Assembly (NCBI GenBank): GCA_029204225.1
Contig: MU831958.1
Span: 30,547-94,546, forward strand
Length of the DNA: 64,000 nt
Source of the DNA: Diphasiastrum complanatum
Lineage: Eukaryota; Streptophyta; Lycopodiopsida; Lycopodiales; Lycopodiaceae
Reading direction: 5' to 3'
In this document: piece after piece, positions 34,210-45,589 of the stretch
Numbering within the stretch: the first letter of the stretch is position 1
Layout: each line of letters opens with the position of its first letter
Notes under the pieces: model-generated
What the model saw: only the letters and a program-made list of their open reading frames with translations
What the model was told of the DNA's origin: nothing
Databases searched by the model: none
Translations under genes and position numbers: made by a program

Positions 34210-34850
34210 ATTACAGTGCCTTCAAGAGGCTGTTGAGGATTATTAGAGCCTATTTTTTGAGGATTCTTTTTTGCTTTCCATTCATGCTAAGCGGGCAACC
34301 ATTATGCCAAAGGATTTTAAACTTCAGCTCCCACAAAGAATGATGCCATCTACATAATACATGAATGATCACATCCCTATCTATAAACTTGATGTATGAG
34401 GGATCATACTTACTAATGATGAAATCTAGTGAGAGAATAAATGGGTTGAGTAGAGAGTACCAAGATCTTGGAGCTTGTTTGAGTCCATACAAGCTCTTGA
34501 AAAGTAAAAATTTTGTCTTCTTGGCCTTCCTTGATGAAGCCCTTGAATTGGCACATATAGATCTCTTCTTCAAGATAGCCACTAAGGAATGCATTCGTGA
34601 CATCCATTTGAAACATATGCCATTTGAAATTAGATGCCAATGCAATCAAGATTTGAATGGTTTTCATCTTTGCAACAGGTGCAAATTAAAGGTTTTCTCA
34701 TAATCTACTCCTTTGATTTGAGCATATTGATTGTACTTGATCCTAAATACCCATTTGCATCCTATTGCATTCTTGTTAGGTGGTAGGTCAATCAACTCCC
34801 ATGTATGATTAGAGACTAAACCTTCTAGACTTGCATGCAATAAGAAGTCA
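34210..34850 (-). pseudogene. Copia F: reverse transcriptase fragment
   Basis: Minus-strand pieces read KTIQILIALASNFKWHMFQM, DVTNAFLSGYLEEEIYMCQ and, in another frame, ALYGLKQAPRSWY-like text. Upstream (34690-34800) comes the usual preceding block (NAIGCKWVFRIKYNQ). It stops before YVDD. No LTR or other domain is visible on either side. Confidence 0.75.
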
Positions 34851-34883
34851 AGAACCTAGAGCCTTTGGGTTCAAAACACCTAA

Positions 34884-35029
34884 GGCTGAATGTGCATGTA
34901 CATGATATGTTGCTTAATGTCCACCATTGCAAAAAGTTGCTTTGATGCATTGAGGTGGCTGGATGTGCATGTACATGATATGTTGCTTAATGTCCACCAT
35001 TGCAAAAAGTTGCTTTGATGCATTGAGGT
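34884..35029. repeat. Tandem duplication of 73 bp
   Basis: Two adjacent copies starting GGCTGAATGTGCATG and GGCTGGATGTGCATG, differing at one visible base. It lies between the copia F fragment and the B3 gene. Confidence 0.9.
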
Positions 35030-35173
35030 GGCGCTAGTTTGAGCACATGATGAGTTTAGTTCACACGTTCACACTCCCTTCAATTGCTACTTTAAGTAAA
35101 CTCTCACTTTAGTTAACACAAAGTTGTTCGTATTTTGGCGAATACATTTATTTTTTACACTGGATACGCGTGG

Positions 35174-35183
35174 CATGCATGCA
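35174..35183. promoter_or_regulatory. RY element CATGCATGCA upstream of the B3 gene
   Basis: Two overlapping CATGCA hexamers about 330 bp before the B3 start codon. RY hexamers are the known DNA target of ABI3/FUS3/LEC2-type B3 domains, so this could mediate auto- or cross-regulation. Whether it lies in the promoter or the 5' UTR is unknown. A GAGAGAGAG-rich stretch follows at 35212-35342. Confidence 0.5.
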
Positions 35184-35513
35184 TTCGTATCAAAGCACCC
35201 ACCACGCAACGGAGAGAGAGCGATCGACAGAAAAAGAGAGCGTGCAGATCGCAGCTCCACAATGCAGCATAAGTGAAAGAGTTTCCCTGTGTCATTGTGT
35301 TTTTGCGATGCTTTTCTGAAATGGAAGAGAGAGAGATCAGTTCGTACATCCATAGATGGAGGCGAAATTGAAAGCATTTGAATTGGATCTGTGCTTTTTG
35401 CATGTATGGTTGCCGGAAATGAGAGTATCTCATTGGTGTTAGTGTTTTTTTTAAATGAGAGCGATTTTTTGAGCTGGTTTTTTTGCTATGATTTTGTGAG
35501 CTGATCTTTCACT

Positions 35514-38162
35514 ATGGATCCAAGCAGCTTACAAGCCGATGAGGCATTTAGCTTAGGCTACTCATTTCCATCGGAGGCGGACTTCTTCAATAACGACATG
35601 CACTCCCATTCATTATATCCTTTCAGAAGTCGTACATTCTTTACTAATGATAGTTTTGCTTTCTACCAAAGCACCGAAGTGTTATCCAATCCAGCAACTG
35701 GGAATGCATCTTCTTCACAGTTTCACTGGAGTGCTCCTGCGAGTGGCAGTATGCAGCCAATTGTGGAGATGAATGCTTTTATTGCCAAGCAGTCTTCTAA
35801 TGTGATCTCAAATGTAGGGGCTGCCACACCTATTCTGGCAACAAATCCAGCTCGGAGAAGTCGTACCTTAAGGAGACGTCGTTCAAAAGTTTGTCAAAGA
35901 ATCAAAATGCTTCGGTCGAATCGAAATTTGTTAAGGTGGTCCTGCGATGCTCCCGAACACGTCTCATTGAAGGATAATTCCCACCGTCGCTCATCTAAGA
36001 GGAGATCGTCTTCTTCGGCACAAACACCTACAGCTCATGGATCAACTGCAATAAATGATACTAACCAATATGTAAGCTCAGGATCTATCTTCTTCAGAGA
36101 TTCAAGAAACTTCATATCACCTTTTCTACTTGCGCTCATTTCATAACATCAAATGTTATGCAATGCTTTCGGACATTTTAGTGAAGATAGAATAACTTTT
36201 TGTCTGGAAATGGTGTGGATCCCAAGCTCGTGCATTCCTTGATTCATTCAAATGATTACTGCTCCTTGATTCAATGAAATGGTTACTGGTCCTTGACATC
36301 AATCATATACATAATGCAATAAGGACGTTATTGTTTGGTTGTTTTGATTTCATTGCCTAAGAAACATCTCACTATCTGAAATATCCATCCGCAGCTACTG
36401 TAGTTTGCACGCTAGATAGTAGATAATTTCCTAGGCTTGATGCAGAAATGAATTGAATCTGATATATTGTAGTAGTGCTATCCTCGGAACAAGAGTAAGG
36501 AGGGCATACAAACAGTGATTTCTTTGCTCTTTTTTCCAATAGTGACCACACGGAAAGACATGTTTTATTCTTGCTAGTCTTTTGGGGGGATATAAGTTGG
36601 TTCTGCCAACAGAAAAATTATAGAATCGGTGACATTTTTCTATGCTTGGCTTGATAACCCTATAGAACGTCTGGACATATAATGTTGTGTAAAGTAGTAT
36701 TTGTTGACAGCTTTCTAACATATTTTAGAAAACATGTGTGTGTAGGGTTGGATGTCAAAGGAGAATTTGAAGTTATTGGTCCAAAAGGAGTTGAAACCTA
36801 GTGATGTTGGTAGCCTTGGAAGGATTATCTTACCCAAGGTTGTAAAAAAAAAATCCTCCCTCACCCTTTGTGGGCACTTTGTCTACATTGAGATCTTTCA
36901 AGGATGCCTAGTTTTTGTTTCTAGCATGACATGTCATTGTTTGATTCCATCCTTCATTATGATTTTTTATGCATTAACATATAGTGATATTTTATAAATA
37001 TGCTCTAAGCCTAAACAGAAAGAAGCAGAGAGTCATCTCCCTCACTTGAGTGTCAAGGAAGGTATAATACTTGAGATGGATGACTTGACAAGATGCTGCA
37101 GATGGAAATTTCGGTTCAGGTAATGATCAATAAAGCATCAAGGTATGTGTGCTACTAATGTTTGTCACTTGCATTCTCATTATAGAATCATGAGCTAATG
37201 CAATATCTTATGCTCTAGGTATTCATTTTCTAAAAGTATTTAGTCGATTGTAAAAGCTCCAATAAGAGTTTCAACTATTATGTGTGCTAGATTTATGCTT
37301 ACTACTACTAGATGCAAGCCTAGAATACTAACTCAACAAAAATTGATCTTATAATTGATATTTGATATTTGACTTATATTGTGTGTTGCAAATGTCACTA
37401 GGTTTTGGCCAAACAACAAGAGTCGCATGTACGTACTAGAATATACTGGTACATAATCTTTCTTAACATATGCATGAAAAAACACACTAGTTGTTTATAG
37501 TCACTTGCTTCTATGTGTACTAAGTAAATAACTAGAATAAGTCTTTGTTGAGTAAACTACCATGGCTTAGGTCTTGTTTAATGTGCAGGAGAATTTGTTA
37601 AGCATCATCAACTTCAAAAAGGAGATAAGATGGTCATATATGAGGATCAAATCTCAAGGAACTATGTATGCATACCAATTGGCGAACTTATTTTAAAAGA
37701 GACTCAAATAATGCTATCAAATGTTTTATTTTGGGATTTGAGTAAAAAAAATGAGCTATATATCTATTTCAATAAGTCTTGTGACAATTCTTCTTGAAAG
37801 TAATCTAATATTTTTCAATAAATGCTGGAATTTTTGAACAGGTCATTCATGGACAAAAAGCGAGATATCTTGATAATCCTATTGAAGATCCCATATGTCC
37901 TTTATCCAATGTCATAAAAGATGATGACAAAGAAAATGTTGAGGAAGATACTAAAAAGATGGAGGAAGAAAAAAAGCTGAAAATGGATATAGATGAAAGC
38001 TCATCATTCAACAACTTGTCACATGATATTATATTTGAGGGATCGATGAATAGTTTCAACGATGATGCATTATCTTGTTTGGAAGCTTTTATTTTATTCG
38101 ACAATGAATATGCCATTGAGGATGTATTTCAATATCTTGTAGAGGACTATAGTCAAACCTAG
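35514..38162 (+). CDS. AFL-type (FUS3/LEC2/ABI3-like) B3 transcription factor, six exons
   Basis: I assemble exons 35514-36071, 36746-36838, 37019-37119, 37402-37448, 37589-37665 and 37842-38162. All introns are GT-AG, all phases agree, and the total is 1,197 nt (398 residues). Residues 1-186 are Ser-rich with an Arg-rich block (RRSRTLRRRRSKVCQRIK, a likely nuclear signal). The B3 DNA-binding domain spans about 192-300: KELKPSDVGSLGRIILPK, then KEAESHLPHLSVKEGI, WPNNKSRMYVLEYTGEFV, LQKGDKMVIY and NYVIHGQKA. These match the AFL class, which binds RY (CATGCA) elements and controls embryo, storage and ABA programmes in seed plants. The wording of the second half resembles FUS3 most, by eye. The C-terminal ~100 residues are acidic (DDDKENVEED, MEEEKK) and may activate transcription. 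One long first exon and five short B3 exons match the known AFL gene layout. It is flanked on both sides by retrotransposon debris. Confidence 0.88.
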
Positions 38163-38985
38163 TTAGGGTATTGTTTGATTCTAATAATAGTGGAGGTCAT
38201 CTAATCAAAGACCTTTTCTTAGAGTGTCTCAAAATAGATTGCAATTTAAATTTGGCCCCTACCTAAGGGACTCAAATTAGAAGAACATTTCAATAAGCTC
38301 TATCTAATTTTGCAAAATTGATTATTTGAATTTCAAACTAACTTTTGGATATAATCAAGCTTGTGTAATATTTCTTAAATTTCTTTTCAAGATAAAGTGA
38401 ACTTGAAATGAAGGTTTTCTTGTGACATTTTGCAACGTACTTATAAAGTGACACTCAGATTATTATACATTTTGTACATGCTAAATTATTATTAGTGAAA
38501 AGTCAAACTCTTTAGAGCAAAAAGATTCAATATTTTAATAGTTCATATTTGACATGCCAACAATTACTAGTGGGTCAAATAAACTAAAGCCGCCTTGATT
38601 CAATCATTAAGTTTCAATATCATGGTTTTTTTAACATCAAACTTGTCATAACTTTTAGAACATATCCAAAACTTTGATCTGAAAAAAAGTTATTCAAGAT
38701 ATCATATGCACACCTTGCTTAAAGTGGTGCATATAGAGATTGTTATTCCTTTGTCTATATGGATTTGAAATGGAGCTTCTTGAAAATTGGCATTGAAAAT
38801 ATGTGAATGAACATATGAAGTTTTCAATGACACTATGAATGTTTTTTTTTAACATTACAATGATATTTGATAACTCTAGCTTTCATTATGTTCATTATTT
38901 ATACTATACGTCCACAAGAAGCCATTTGCAAGGCTGGAGCATGACGCTATGAGGTACTTTTAATTCACAATGACCTTTGTGGACA
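38163..38985. other. 3' flank of the B3 gene
   Basis: AT-rich, no open frame of note, no LTR terminus. It probably includes the 3' UTR of the B3 gene; no poly-A site can be fixed. Confidence 0.4.
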
Positions 38986-39694
38986 CAACAACTGATAAAA
39001 ATCATCAAATGGATCTTAATTAGATCTATTTTAGATCAATAAGAGCGATTGGCAACCTGGATTATTGATCTAGATCAAGACTAGCACTTAAAACTAGCTC
39101 TCATTGTCAATTACTTCACTTCCAAGCAAGAACAATAAAAAATAATGATCCCATGGCCTCACATGTGTGAAGTACAGTGAGTATACAGCTTGCTAACAGA
39201 AAAAATGATTACTAACCAGATCCTAGGCATTCACATCAAAAGATCATGCATAAGAGAGTGACAACAACAAGATTTTCTCCCAAACCAATGCTCATCAAGA
39301 TTACCTTCAAAATGGATCCATCATGGATCAAGTACACAATAGTGGATTTCTCTCTCTAAGCCACTTCCAGCACGTGTGAGACAGCTCATTGAGATTATCC
39401 CAGTCCATTTCGCTTAGATTCCACTAATTTGCTACATCATCATTGGTGGCTAGTGTTGACCTTCTAGATTCCTACAATCTAGGAGATAGATCCTATATAG
39501 AAGATTTGGTATTTGTCTCTTATGGAAGCTATGTACAATGGACTTGAACTTTCCACATGTAATTTCACACGTGTGGACAGGTCCTCACACGTGTGGATCC
39601 ACATAGATATCAAACAATTAACTTATACAACATGAAAATTGTCAAATCTAGCACTCAATTTTTAGTTTGATACATCTATAGTACATCTATCTAC
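38986..39694 (-). repeat. Worn 3' LTR-like region of copia H
   Basis: Shares with 44430-45283 the CACACGTGTG palindromes (39566-39575, 39586-39595; CACGTG at 39371-39376) and blocks such as CAATTAACTT near 39615 and 45230. Termini cannot be fixed and it looks older or rearranged relative to the 5' LTR. Confidence 0.5.
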
Positions 39695-41074
39695 AACACC
39701 TAAGGCTGATATTAAGTTGATAAATGAAGCCTTTGAAAAGGCTTTAGTAGTAGATCAGCAAGGCAATCTGAAGAAGATACATGTTGAAGTCTAATCTCCT
39801 TTACTTGAAACTTTTCCCTTACAAAATGGTGAGCAATCTCTATGTGCTTGCTCCTTGCATGGAATGGGGGATTGTTTGCTAGTGCTTGGCTTGATTAGTT
39901 GTCAGAATAGATGGTTGGATCCTCCTCGGCCTCCATGACTTGTAGCTCCACCAATAGCCTCTTTAATCACAAGACTTCCTTGGTTGTTGATGTCAAAGCC
40001 TTGTATTCTGACTCGGTTGATGAAAGATTGTATTTGCTGTTTGGAAAGCCAAGATACTATGCCATCACATAGAAAGGTAGCAAAAGCACTTGTGGACTTC
40101 CTATCCACCTTATCACCTGCAAAATTAGCATAAGAATAGGCCCTTAAAGAAAGATTAGTTCCAGGATACAATATACCAAAGTTCTTGGTGGCCGAGATGT
40201 ACCGTAACACTCTTTTTGCATTTTTCCAATGACAAACTAGTGGATTTTGCATAGATTGGCTTAGCTTGCCTACACTATAAATTAGATCAGGTCTAGTTAT
40301 AGTTAAATATATTAGGGAGCCTATAAGCCTTCTATATAGTGTGATGTCCTCAAAGGATGCTTCATCATCACTATTAGAGACTTTTACATTTTGCTCCATA
40401 GGAGTATCTACTCCTTTGCAATCTTTCATTTCAAATTTCTCTAAGATAGAAGATGCATATTTGGATTGACAAATAAAACTCAAATCCTTTCCTTTTGATA
40501 CTTCTATGCCTAGTATGAAATGAAGAATACCAAGGTCTACCATCTTAAACTCTCTAGACAATGCTATTTTCATTTCTCTTATGCCTTCATGATCATTACC
40601 ACTAAGAATAATGCCATCTACATACAAAATGAGAATACTGATCTTCCCTTTATTAAATCTCATGTAAAAATAAGATTCATAAGAAATACCAACAAAATGA
40701 ATAGAGGTTAACAATGTATTCAACCTAGAGTACCAAGCTATAGGTGCTTGCTTGAGCCCATAGAGGCTCCTCTACAATAAACATACCTTGTCTTCAAGAT
40801 CCTCCTTGATGAACCCCTCAGGCTGCCTCATGTAGATTTCCTCTTCCAAATAGCCATTTAGAAAGGCATTAGTCACATCAAGCTGAAAAAGAGTCCAATT
40901 GAAAGTAGCTGCAAGAGATATAATCAATCTTATAGTAACTAGTTTAGAAATAGGAGCAAATGTTTCATCAAAGTCTTCTCCCTTGGTCTGTAAGAAGCCA
41001 TTTTTCACTAGCCTTGATTTATGCTTTTTATTGTTCCATCTTGGTTGTACTTCAATCTGAAGATCCATTTGCAT
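39695..41074 (-). pseudogene. Copia H reverse transcriptase and RNase H
   Basis: 40772-41074 has KHKSRLVKNGFLQTKGEDFD and LDVTNAFLNGYLEEEIYMRQ. 39902-40723 has LILYVDGIILSGND, where YVDD is expected; the second catalytic Asp is Gly. RNase H follows, with LRAYSYANFAGDKVDRKSTS in which the expected SDADF is SYANF. A tail at about 39700-39790 (SSSDCLADLLLKPFQR) completes RNase H. Both enzymes are dead. Confidence 0.85.
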
Positions 41075-41880
41075 TCAAGTGGTTTCCTTCCATAAGATTC
41101 TCCATAAGAGCATCATACTCCCTTTGCATGGCATCCTTCCATTCAAGTGACTTTTTAGCATCTTCAAAGCAACTTGGTTCATCAAGCACTGAGGTGAGAA
41201 AAGTATAAGAGGTAAGAGAATGAGTGACTTCCCTTTGCTCACCCTTTTTCACATATGTGAGCCTTGATGGCTCGGCCCTCCTTCTTGAAGATCTTCTTGG
41301 AGCACTTGGGTCTTGAGGTGGATCCTCAAGATCTTGAACATATGATGGCTCCTCCTCAAATCTTGTAAGATCCTTGGCACAAGAATGATTAGTAGCACTT
41401 TCATTCACTTTGAGAAATTGACCTTCGTCAAAAGTAACATCCGATACTCACTAAGATCTTTTTTGTGATAGGATTGTAGACTCTATATCCCTTGCTATTT
41501 TCTCCATAACCAACAAATATACCTTTGATGGATGTAGGATCATCCTTCTTTCTTGTATCTAAAGATTGAAATACATAGCAAGTAGACCCAAAGATTTTAA
41601 GATCCTTGAGATTTGGCTTCTTACCAATCAGAGTCTCATAAGGTGTTATGCCTCCAATGGACTTTCAAGGCAATATATTACACAAATAATTTGCAAAAAC
41701 AATGGCTTCTCCCCAAAATGCCTTAGGTAGATAAGAATCAAGCCTCAAGGCATTTGCACACTCACAAAGAGATCTATTCTTTCTCTCGGCTATGCCATTT
41801 TTTTGAGGACTATATGGACATATTAGCTCTCTTTTAATGCCATTGGACTTACAAAACTCTATCATACTTATAAGGGAAGA
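41052..41880 (-). pseudogene. Copia H integrase C-terminal half and linker
   Basis: 41665-41865 has ICPYSPQKNGIAERKNRSLC with the catalytic Glu, and LPKAFWGEAIVFANYL. 41408-41640, through stops, has the GYGENSKGYRVYNP-like block. 41052-41408 is the linker with RRSSRRRAEPSRLTYVKKG. The first two catalytic aspartates and the zinc site are absent, lost at the gypsy junction at 41893. Confidence 0.8.
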
Positions 41881-41892
41881 TCCCCAAGATCC

Positions 41893-43095
41893 TGCCTACA
41901 AGACAACACAAAGGAAAACACACTATGGAGAAACCACCCAACCAAGTAAAAGCAACCAATCAACTCTAGAAGCTTCACCCCCAAGCCAAGGAATAGGAAG
42001 CATGAAATTAGAGTGAAACCCTTGGCAATGAATCAACCACAAATTTGAGTAGTGGGGCAAGTTTGGCCTCCTTATTTTGAGCCAAGAACTACATGTGCAC
42101 ATAGACATGCAAGGTCCTAACTCTCCTATACAAAGATTCCTCTAGAATAGAGTCTCTAAGCATGGATCCTCTATTTATAGAATTGCTATTGATAATTCTA
42201 CACATGCCTTGATTGTCCCAAACCTTGTACTAACTCCATTTAGTATGTTCTAGGCCTCACAAGGATACTAGTTACTTTCGGGTCACGTCTAGTATGACAT
42301 GGCATAACTAACATCTTGTTTCATTGGAGTACTGTGTATCCAAGGCTAGGAGTATATTGAATCCTATTTACTGATCATGGACATAACATCCTTCCCTCCT
42401 TAAACTACTTCTATCCTTAGAAGCTCCTCAAAACAGGAAACAATTAAAAGAACGTTTCTTTTAACTTTCAATATTAACCTAGAATATCATTATCCTTAAT
42501 CAGACTTACTTATCAAACAAGTACTCAGAGAAAAACTGTTTTCAATTGTTAATCTCTATTCTGGAGTAGAAACTCTGGTTTGGAAAGCACACTAAGAGAT
42601 ATAGTTTCTCAACTGGGTTACTACTCAACACAAAGTTAGTAACATCACCTTCATGTGAAACACTTACATGAACCATTGAGTGAAATATTTCCTAACTTAG
42701 GAGATTAAAGTTAATTATCCACAAACTCTGGAAGACAATTCATAATAAGCTTCTAAGTACAACTATCTTGTTATCATATCAAATAAAATACTTATCTTGT
42801 GAGAATGTATGTGAGATCCATAGGTTCTCAATTAGAATATTGGAGTAAAGAGATTCAAAACACTGATCTGAATTCTTACTCAATTAATATATCAAGACTT
42901 AATCGTCATGCTTAAGAATCATCACAATTCCTTATAATCCACTAACAACAATTAAGTAACTATTCATGATCCGTCAACCATAAGTCTTTAGATTTGTATG
43001 ATTCGTCAATCATAATTTTTTGGAATCCAAAATCATGATCATTTACAGGATACTGGAGTATATGTTCAATATAACTCAGGAAAAAATAAGAATCA
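41893..43095 (-). mobile_element. Gypsy 1-family LTR plus 3' internal fragment inside copia H
   Basis: 41893-42388 matches the gypsy 1 LTR (TGTTATG start on the minus strand, purine tract AAGGAGGGAAGGA next to it). 42389 to about 42690 aligns with the degraded chromodomain end of gypsy 1 (compare 1536-1830). 42690-43095 is unassigned, but 42960-43095 is repeated at 62846-62985. The far end meets a perfect hairpin at 43109-43151. There is no second LTR, so it is a truncated insertion or a recombination scar. Confidence 0.7.
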
Positions 43096-43108
43096 TTCCA
43101 AAAGGAGA

Positions 43109-43151
43109 CCGAGGCAAAGGATGGAGGTAGATCCTCCATCCTTTGCCTCGG
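43109..43151. repeat. Perfect 19-bp inverted repeat (hairpin)
   Basis: Arms CCGAGGCAAAGGATGGAGG (43109-43127) and its exact reverse complement (43133-43151), loop TAGAT. It sits exactly where the gypsy-derived sequence meets copia H gag. Confidence 0.95.
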
Positions 43152-43838
43152 CCTCTTTGCCTTGGATCTTCTTGAAAGGATGAGTCTTCTTTTTGCCTTT
43201 AGATGTGAAGTTTGCCTCCTCATCACCATTATGTAGTGATAAGGACCCCATTCTTGTTTTGAGGTGTAGAAGCCTACTCTACTCGGCCACAAGAACATTA
43301 TGCAATTTTTCAATTGATGGAAGTTGGTCTTGAATAGCAAAAGATTGAACTAGATTAGAGAAAGCATCTCCTAATCCATTCAAAATTGTTGTACTAGCTC
43401 ATTATCTTGGATCTTCTCTCCTATAGATCCCAATTCTTTGTTCAAAGATTTTATCCTTAGGACATACTCTTGTCCATTTTCTCCACTTCCCCTCATGCTT
43501 TGCAAGATCAAGCTTCTTAGCATAAGCACTCTTGAAGTGTTATTGGATTCATAAATGTTCTTTAGTGAATCCCAAGCCTCTTTTGATGTGGTACAATAAG
43601 CCACCTCCTTCAAGAGGTCATTGCTTAGATATAACTTTAAGCAATGTAGAGCTAATCTAACCCTCTTCTTGTATTTTAGTTGTTCTTGGGGAGCTTGAGG
43701 CTCTTTCTCAACTCCTAAGACAATATCAAAGGGATTATGATCCACTAGTAGTGATTCCATTCTTACTTTCCAAATGAAATAGTTTTTGGAAGTTAGTTTC
43801 TCACTAGATTCTAGCATATATCCACCCATGGATGTCAT
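43152..43838 (-). pseudogene. Copia H gag
   Basis: MTSMGGYMLESSEKLTSKNY starts at 43838. Then come FIWKVRMESLL, FDIVLGVEKEPQAPQEQLKY, TTSKEAWDSLKNIYESNNTS and KIQDNELVQQF, the copia gag body that also matches copias C and E. A stop at about 43380 breaks it. A later Lys/Arg-rich part (LSRRSKAKRPRQR) runs into the hairpin at 43109. The zinc knuckle is missing. Confidence 0.8.
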
Positions 43839-44429
43839 TGTGAATGAAAGCCTATGAGATACACCAAGATATCTTGATAAAGAGTGTTCTAAGATAGATT
43901 TCTAGCTTTCAAAAAGCTTCTAATCTCGGCCCAATCAATCCTTGTTCAACTTGGATGATGATATAATAGATCAACTACAAATATCCTAGCAAATCACTCC
44001 TCAAAAAATTGATTCTAGTTCAGTTTTGTTTGATATTTCACACACACTTAAGATCTGAACAAATCAACCTTAAAGATCCTATCTAATGCTTCAAAATAAA
44101 ATGCTTCAATGACTCAAATCACTATTTGATCATTATCATTCAATAGATTGAACCTAGATCTAGACAATGCACTAAAAACCTTGAATTTTGGACTAGTATG
44201 CGCTTTTTTGGATCAAAAACACTATTGGAAGTTTATTTGAAGGTTTCTATACGGTTTACACGTGTGGACAGTACTTCAACAGCCCACAAATCGATCTTGA
44301 CCAAAAACTATGATGATACTTCTCTCCTTGAACTACCCTCTCAATTAGAACTAAAAAACAACACATTGTCAATGATTTCACAATTACTATCAATCATTTA
44401 GATCACTCTTAGACTTGGCTCTGATACCA
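43839..44429 (-). other. Copia H leader and primer-binding site
   Basis: Non-coding leader between gag and LTR. GCTCTGATACCA at 44418-44429 is the complement of the tRNA-Met PBS and directly abuts the LTR. The leader also holds one ACACGTGTG (44257-44265). Confidence 0.75.
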
Positions 44430-45283
44430 TGTCAATTTTCAGAGAAAAAGGACAAATATGATTTTACTTATCAATCATTAAGAGTTATTGATTGCTTAAT
44501 CCAAAGATCTATCAAGTTCTAGATGTTAGATCTTGATCTAGATGCTTTACACTATGATTTAAGCAAGAGCAATGGATCAAATGATCAAAAACATGGATGG
44601 GTGGCCTCACACGTGTGGAGGACAGTACCAGTATGGCCTGTTTACAGAGAGTAAAGTACATTAGCTTACAAATGCATTCCAATCTCAAAAACACAAGACA
44701 AATGTGGAAATTACAAGTAAAACTAGAAATTGCCAATGTCACATCAACTTGTTATTGATTTGGTTGATCCCTTTATAGATCAAGTACATCCACGAGTTGT
44801 GTACTGTCCAGCAAGCCTTCACACGTGTGAAGAGTGCCTAGTCATCCAGATCCACCAATGGGAGCCATATGTGCTCATTTCCCAAAGTTGACTATTCTCT
44901 TTGGCTAGAAAACAAAAGGCTAGTCTTCAACATTTATAGGAATATTCTCTATAAAATAGGATCTAATGGAATATTTCTATCTTATCTTCTAGAAGCTTAT
45001 CCACACGTGTGAATGGTATCTTGACATATGTGAGTAATAACTCATTCACATGGAAGTCCAATCTATTTACAAGAAGTTTGACCGATTTGACCATTTTCAA
45101 GATTCTACTCAAAGGTCAATTTCACACTAGTGTAGATCAAGCTAAAATCAATCTAACTTAATAAAAGTGACTTATGTACATTCTTTCACACGTGGGAACA
45201 GACTCCACACGTGTGAGATCCTATCAAGATCAATTAACTTGAGATCTACAAGGTACATCAAGTTGGAAGTGATATTTTTAACA
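44430..45283 (-). repeat. 5' LTR of copia H with repeated CACACGTGTG
   Basis: On the plus strand it runs TGTCAATTTTC...ATATTTTTAACA. It contains the 10-bp palindrome CACACGTGTG at 44608-44617, 44820-44829, 45002-45011 and 45206-45215, and a one-mismatch copy at about 45187. Confidence 0.75.
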
Positions 45284-45589
45284 TTGTTAACATGAGGTAG
45301 TGTTACTAAAAGCTCAAAAAAAGAAAACCTTGATCCAAAACCAAGTTGCATACAACCTATGGAGCTGAATTATGCTTTTGTAAGGAATTTGATACATCAT
45401 AGATTGGAATTTTACTCATTTTTCATTCGTACACTTCCTACTCAAAGAGAGAATTTTGCTTCAAAACTAGAAATTACATGTTGCCAATAGGTCATTTGCA
45501 ATACACTTTTGTTGAAAATTAGCTTAAATGCAAAAAGGAAAAGTACCTCTTGCCACAATTATATGTCATCATAGTACGATGTTATAAGA
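45284..45589. other. Unassigned spacer
   Basis: AT-rich, no frame or repeat terminus recognised. Confidence 0.35.

Larger units (their letters stand above)
38986..45283 (-). mobile_element. Copia H: degenerate minus-strand copia, interrupted by gypsy
   Basis: Reading right to left: 5' LTR (44430-45283), PBS (complement of 44418-44429), leader, gag (43838 down to about 43150), then a gypsy LTR plus fragment (41893-43095), then integrase, RT and RNase H (41880-39695) and a worn 3' LTR-like region (38986-39694). Zinc knuckle, protease and the first part of integrase are missing at the interruption. RT and RNase H active sites are both mutated. Confidence 0.75.

Noticed and set aside
36072-36146. 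Reading the B3 first exon through to a stop at 36144
   Set aside because: A GTAAGC donor at 36072 and an in-phase acceptor at 36745 lead directly into the B3 domain; the read-through tail has no similarity to the family.
36839-36997. Extension of B3 exon 2 to a stop near 36995
   Set aside because: The B3 domain continues correctly only if splicing occurs at 36838/37019, giving ILPK followed by KEAESHLP.
43109-43151. MicroRNA precursor
   Set aside because: A perfect 19-bp stem with a 5-nt loop is too short and too perfect for a plant miRNA precursor, and it lies in transposon gag; a fold-back scar is more likely.
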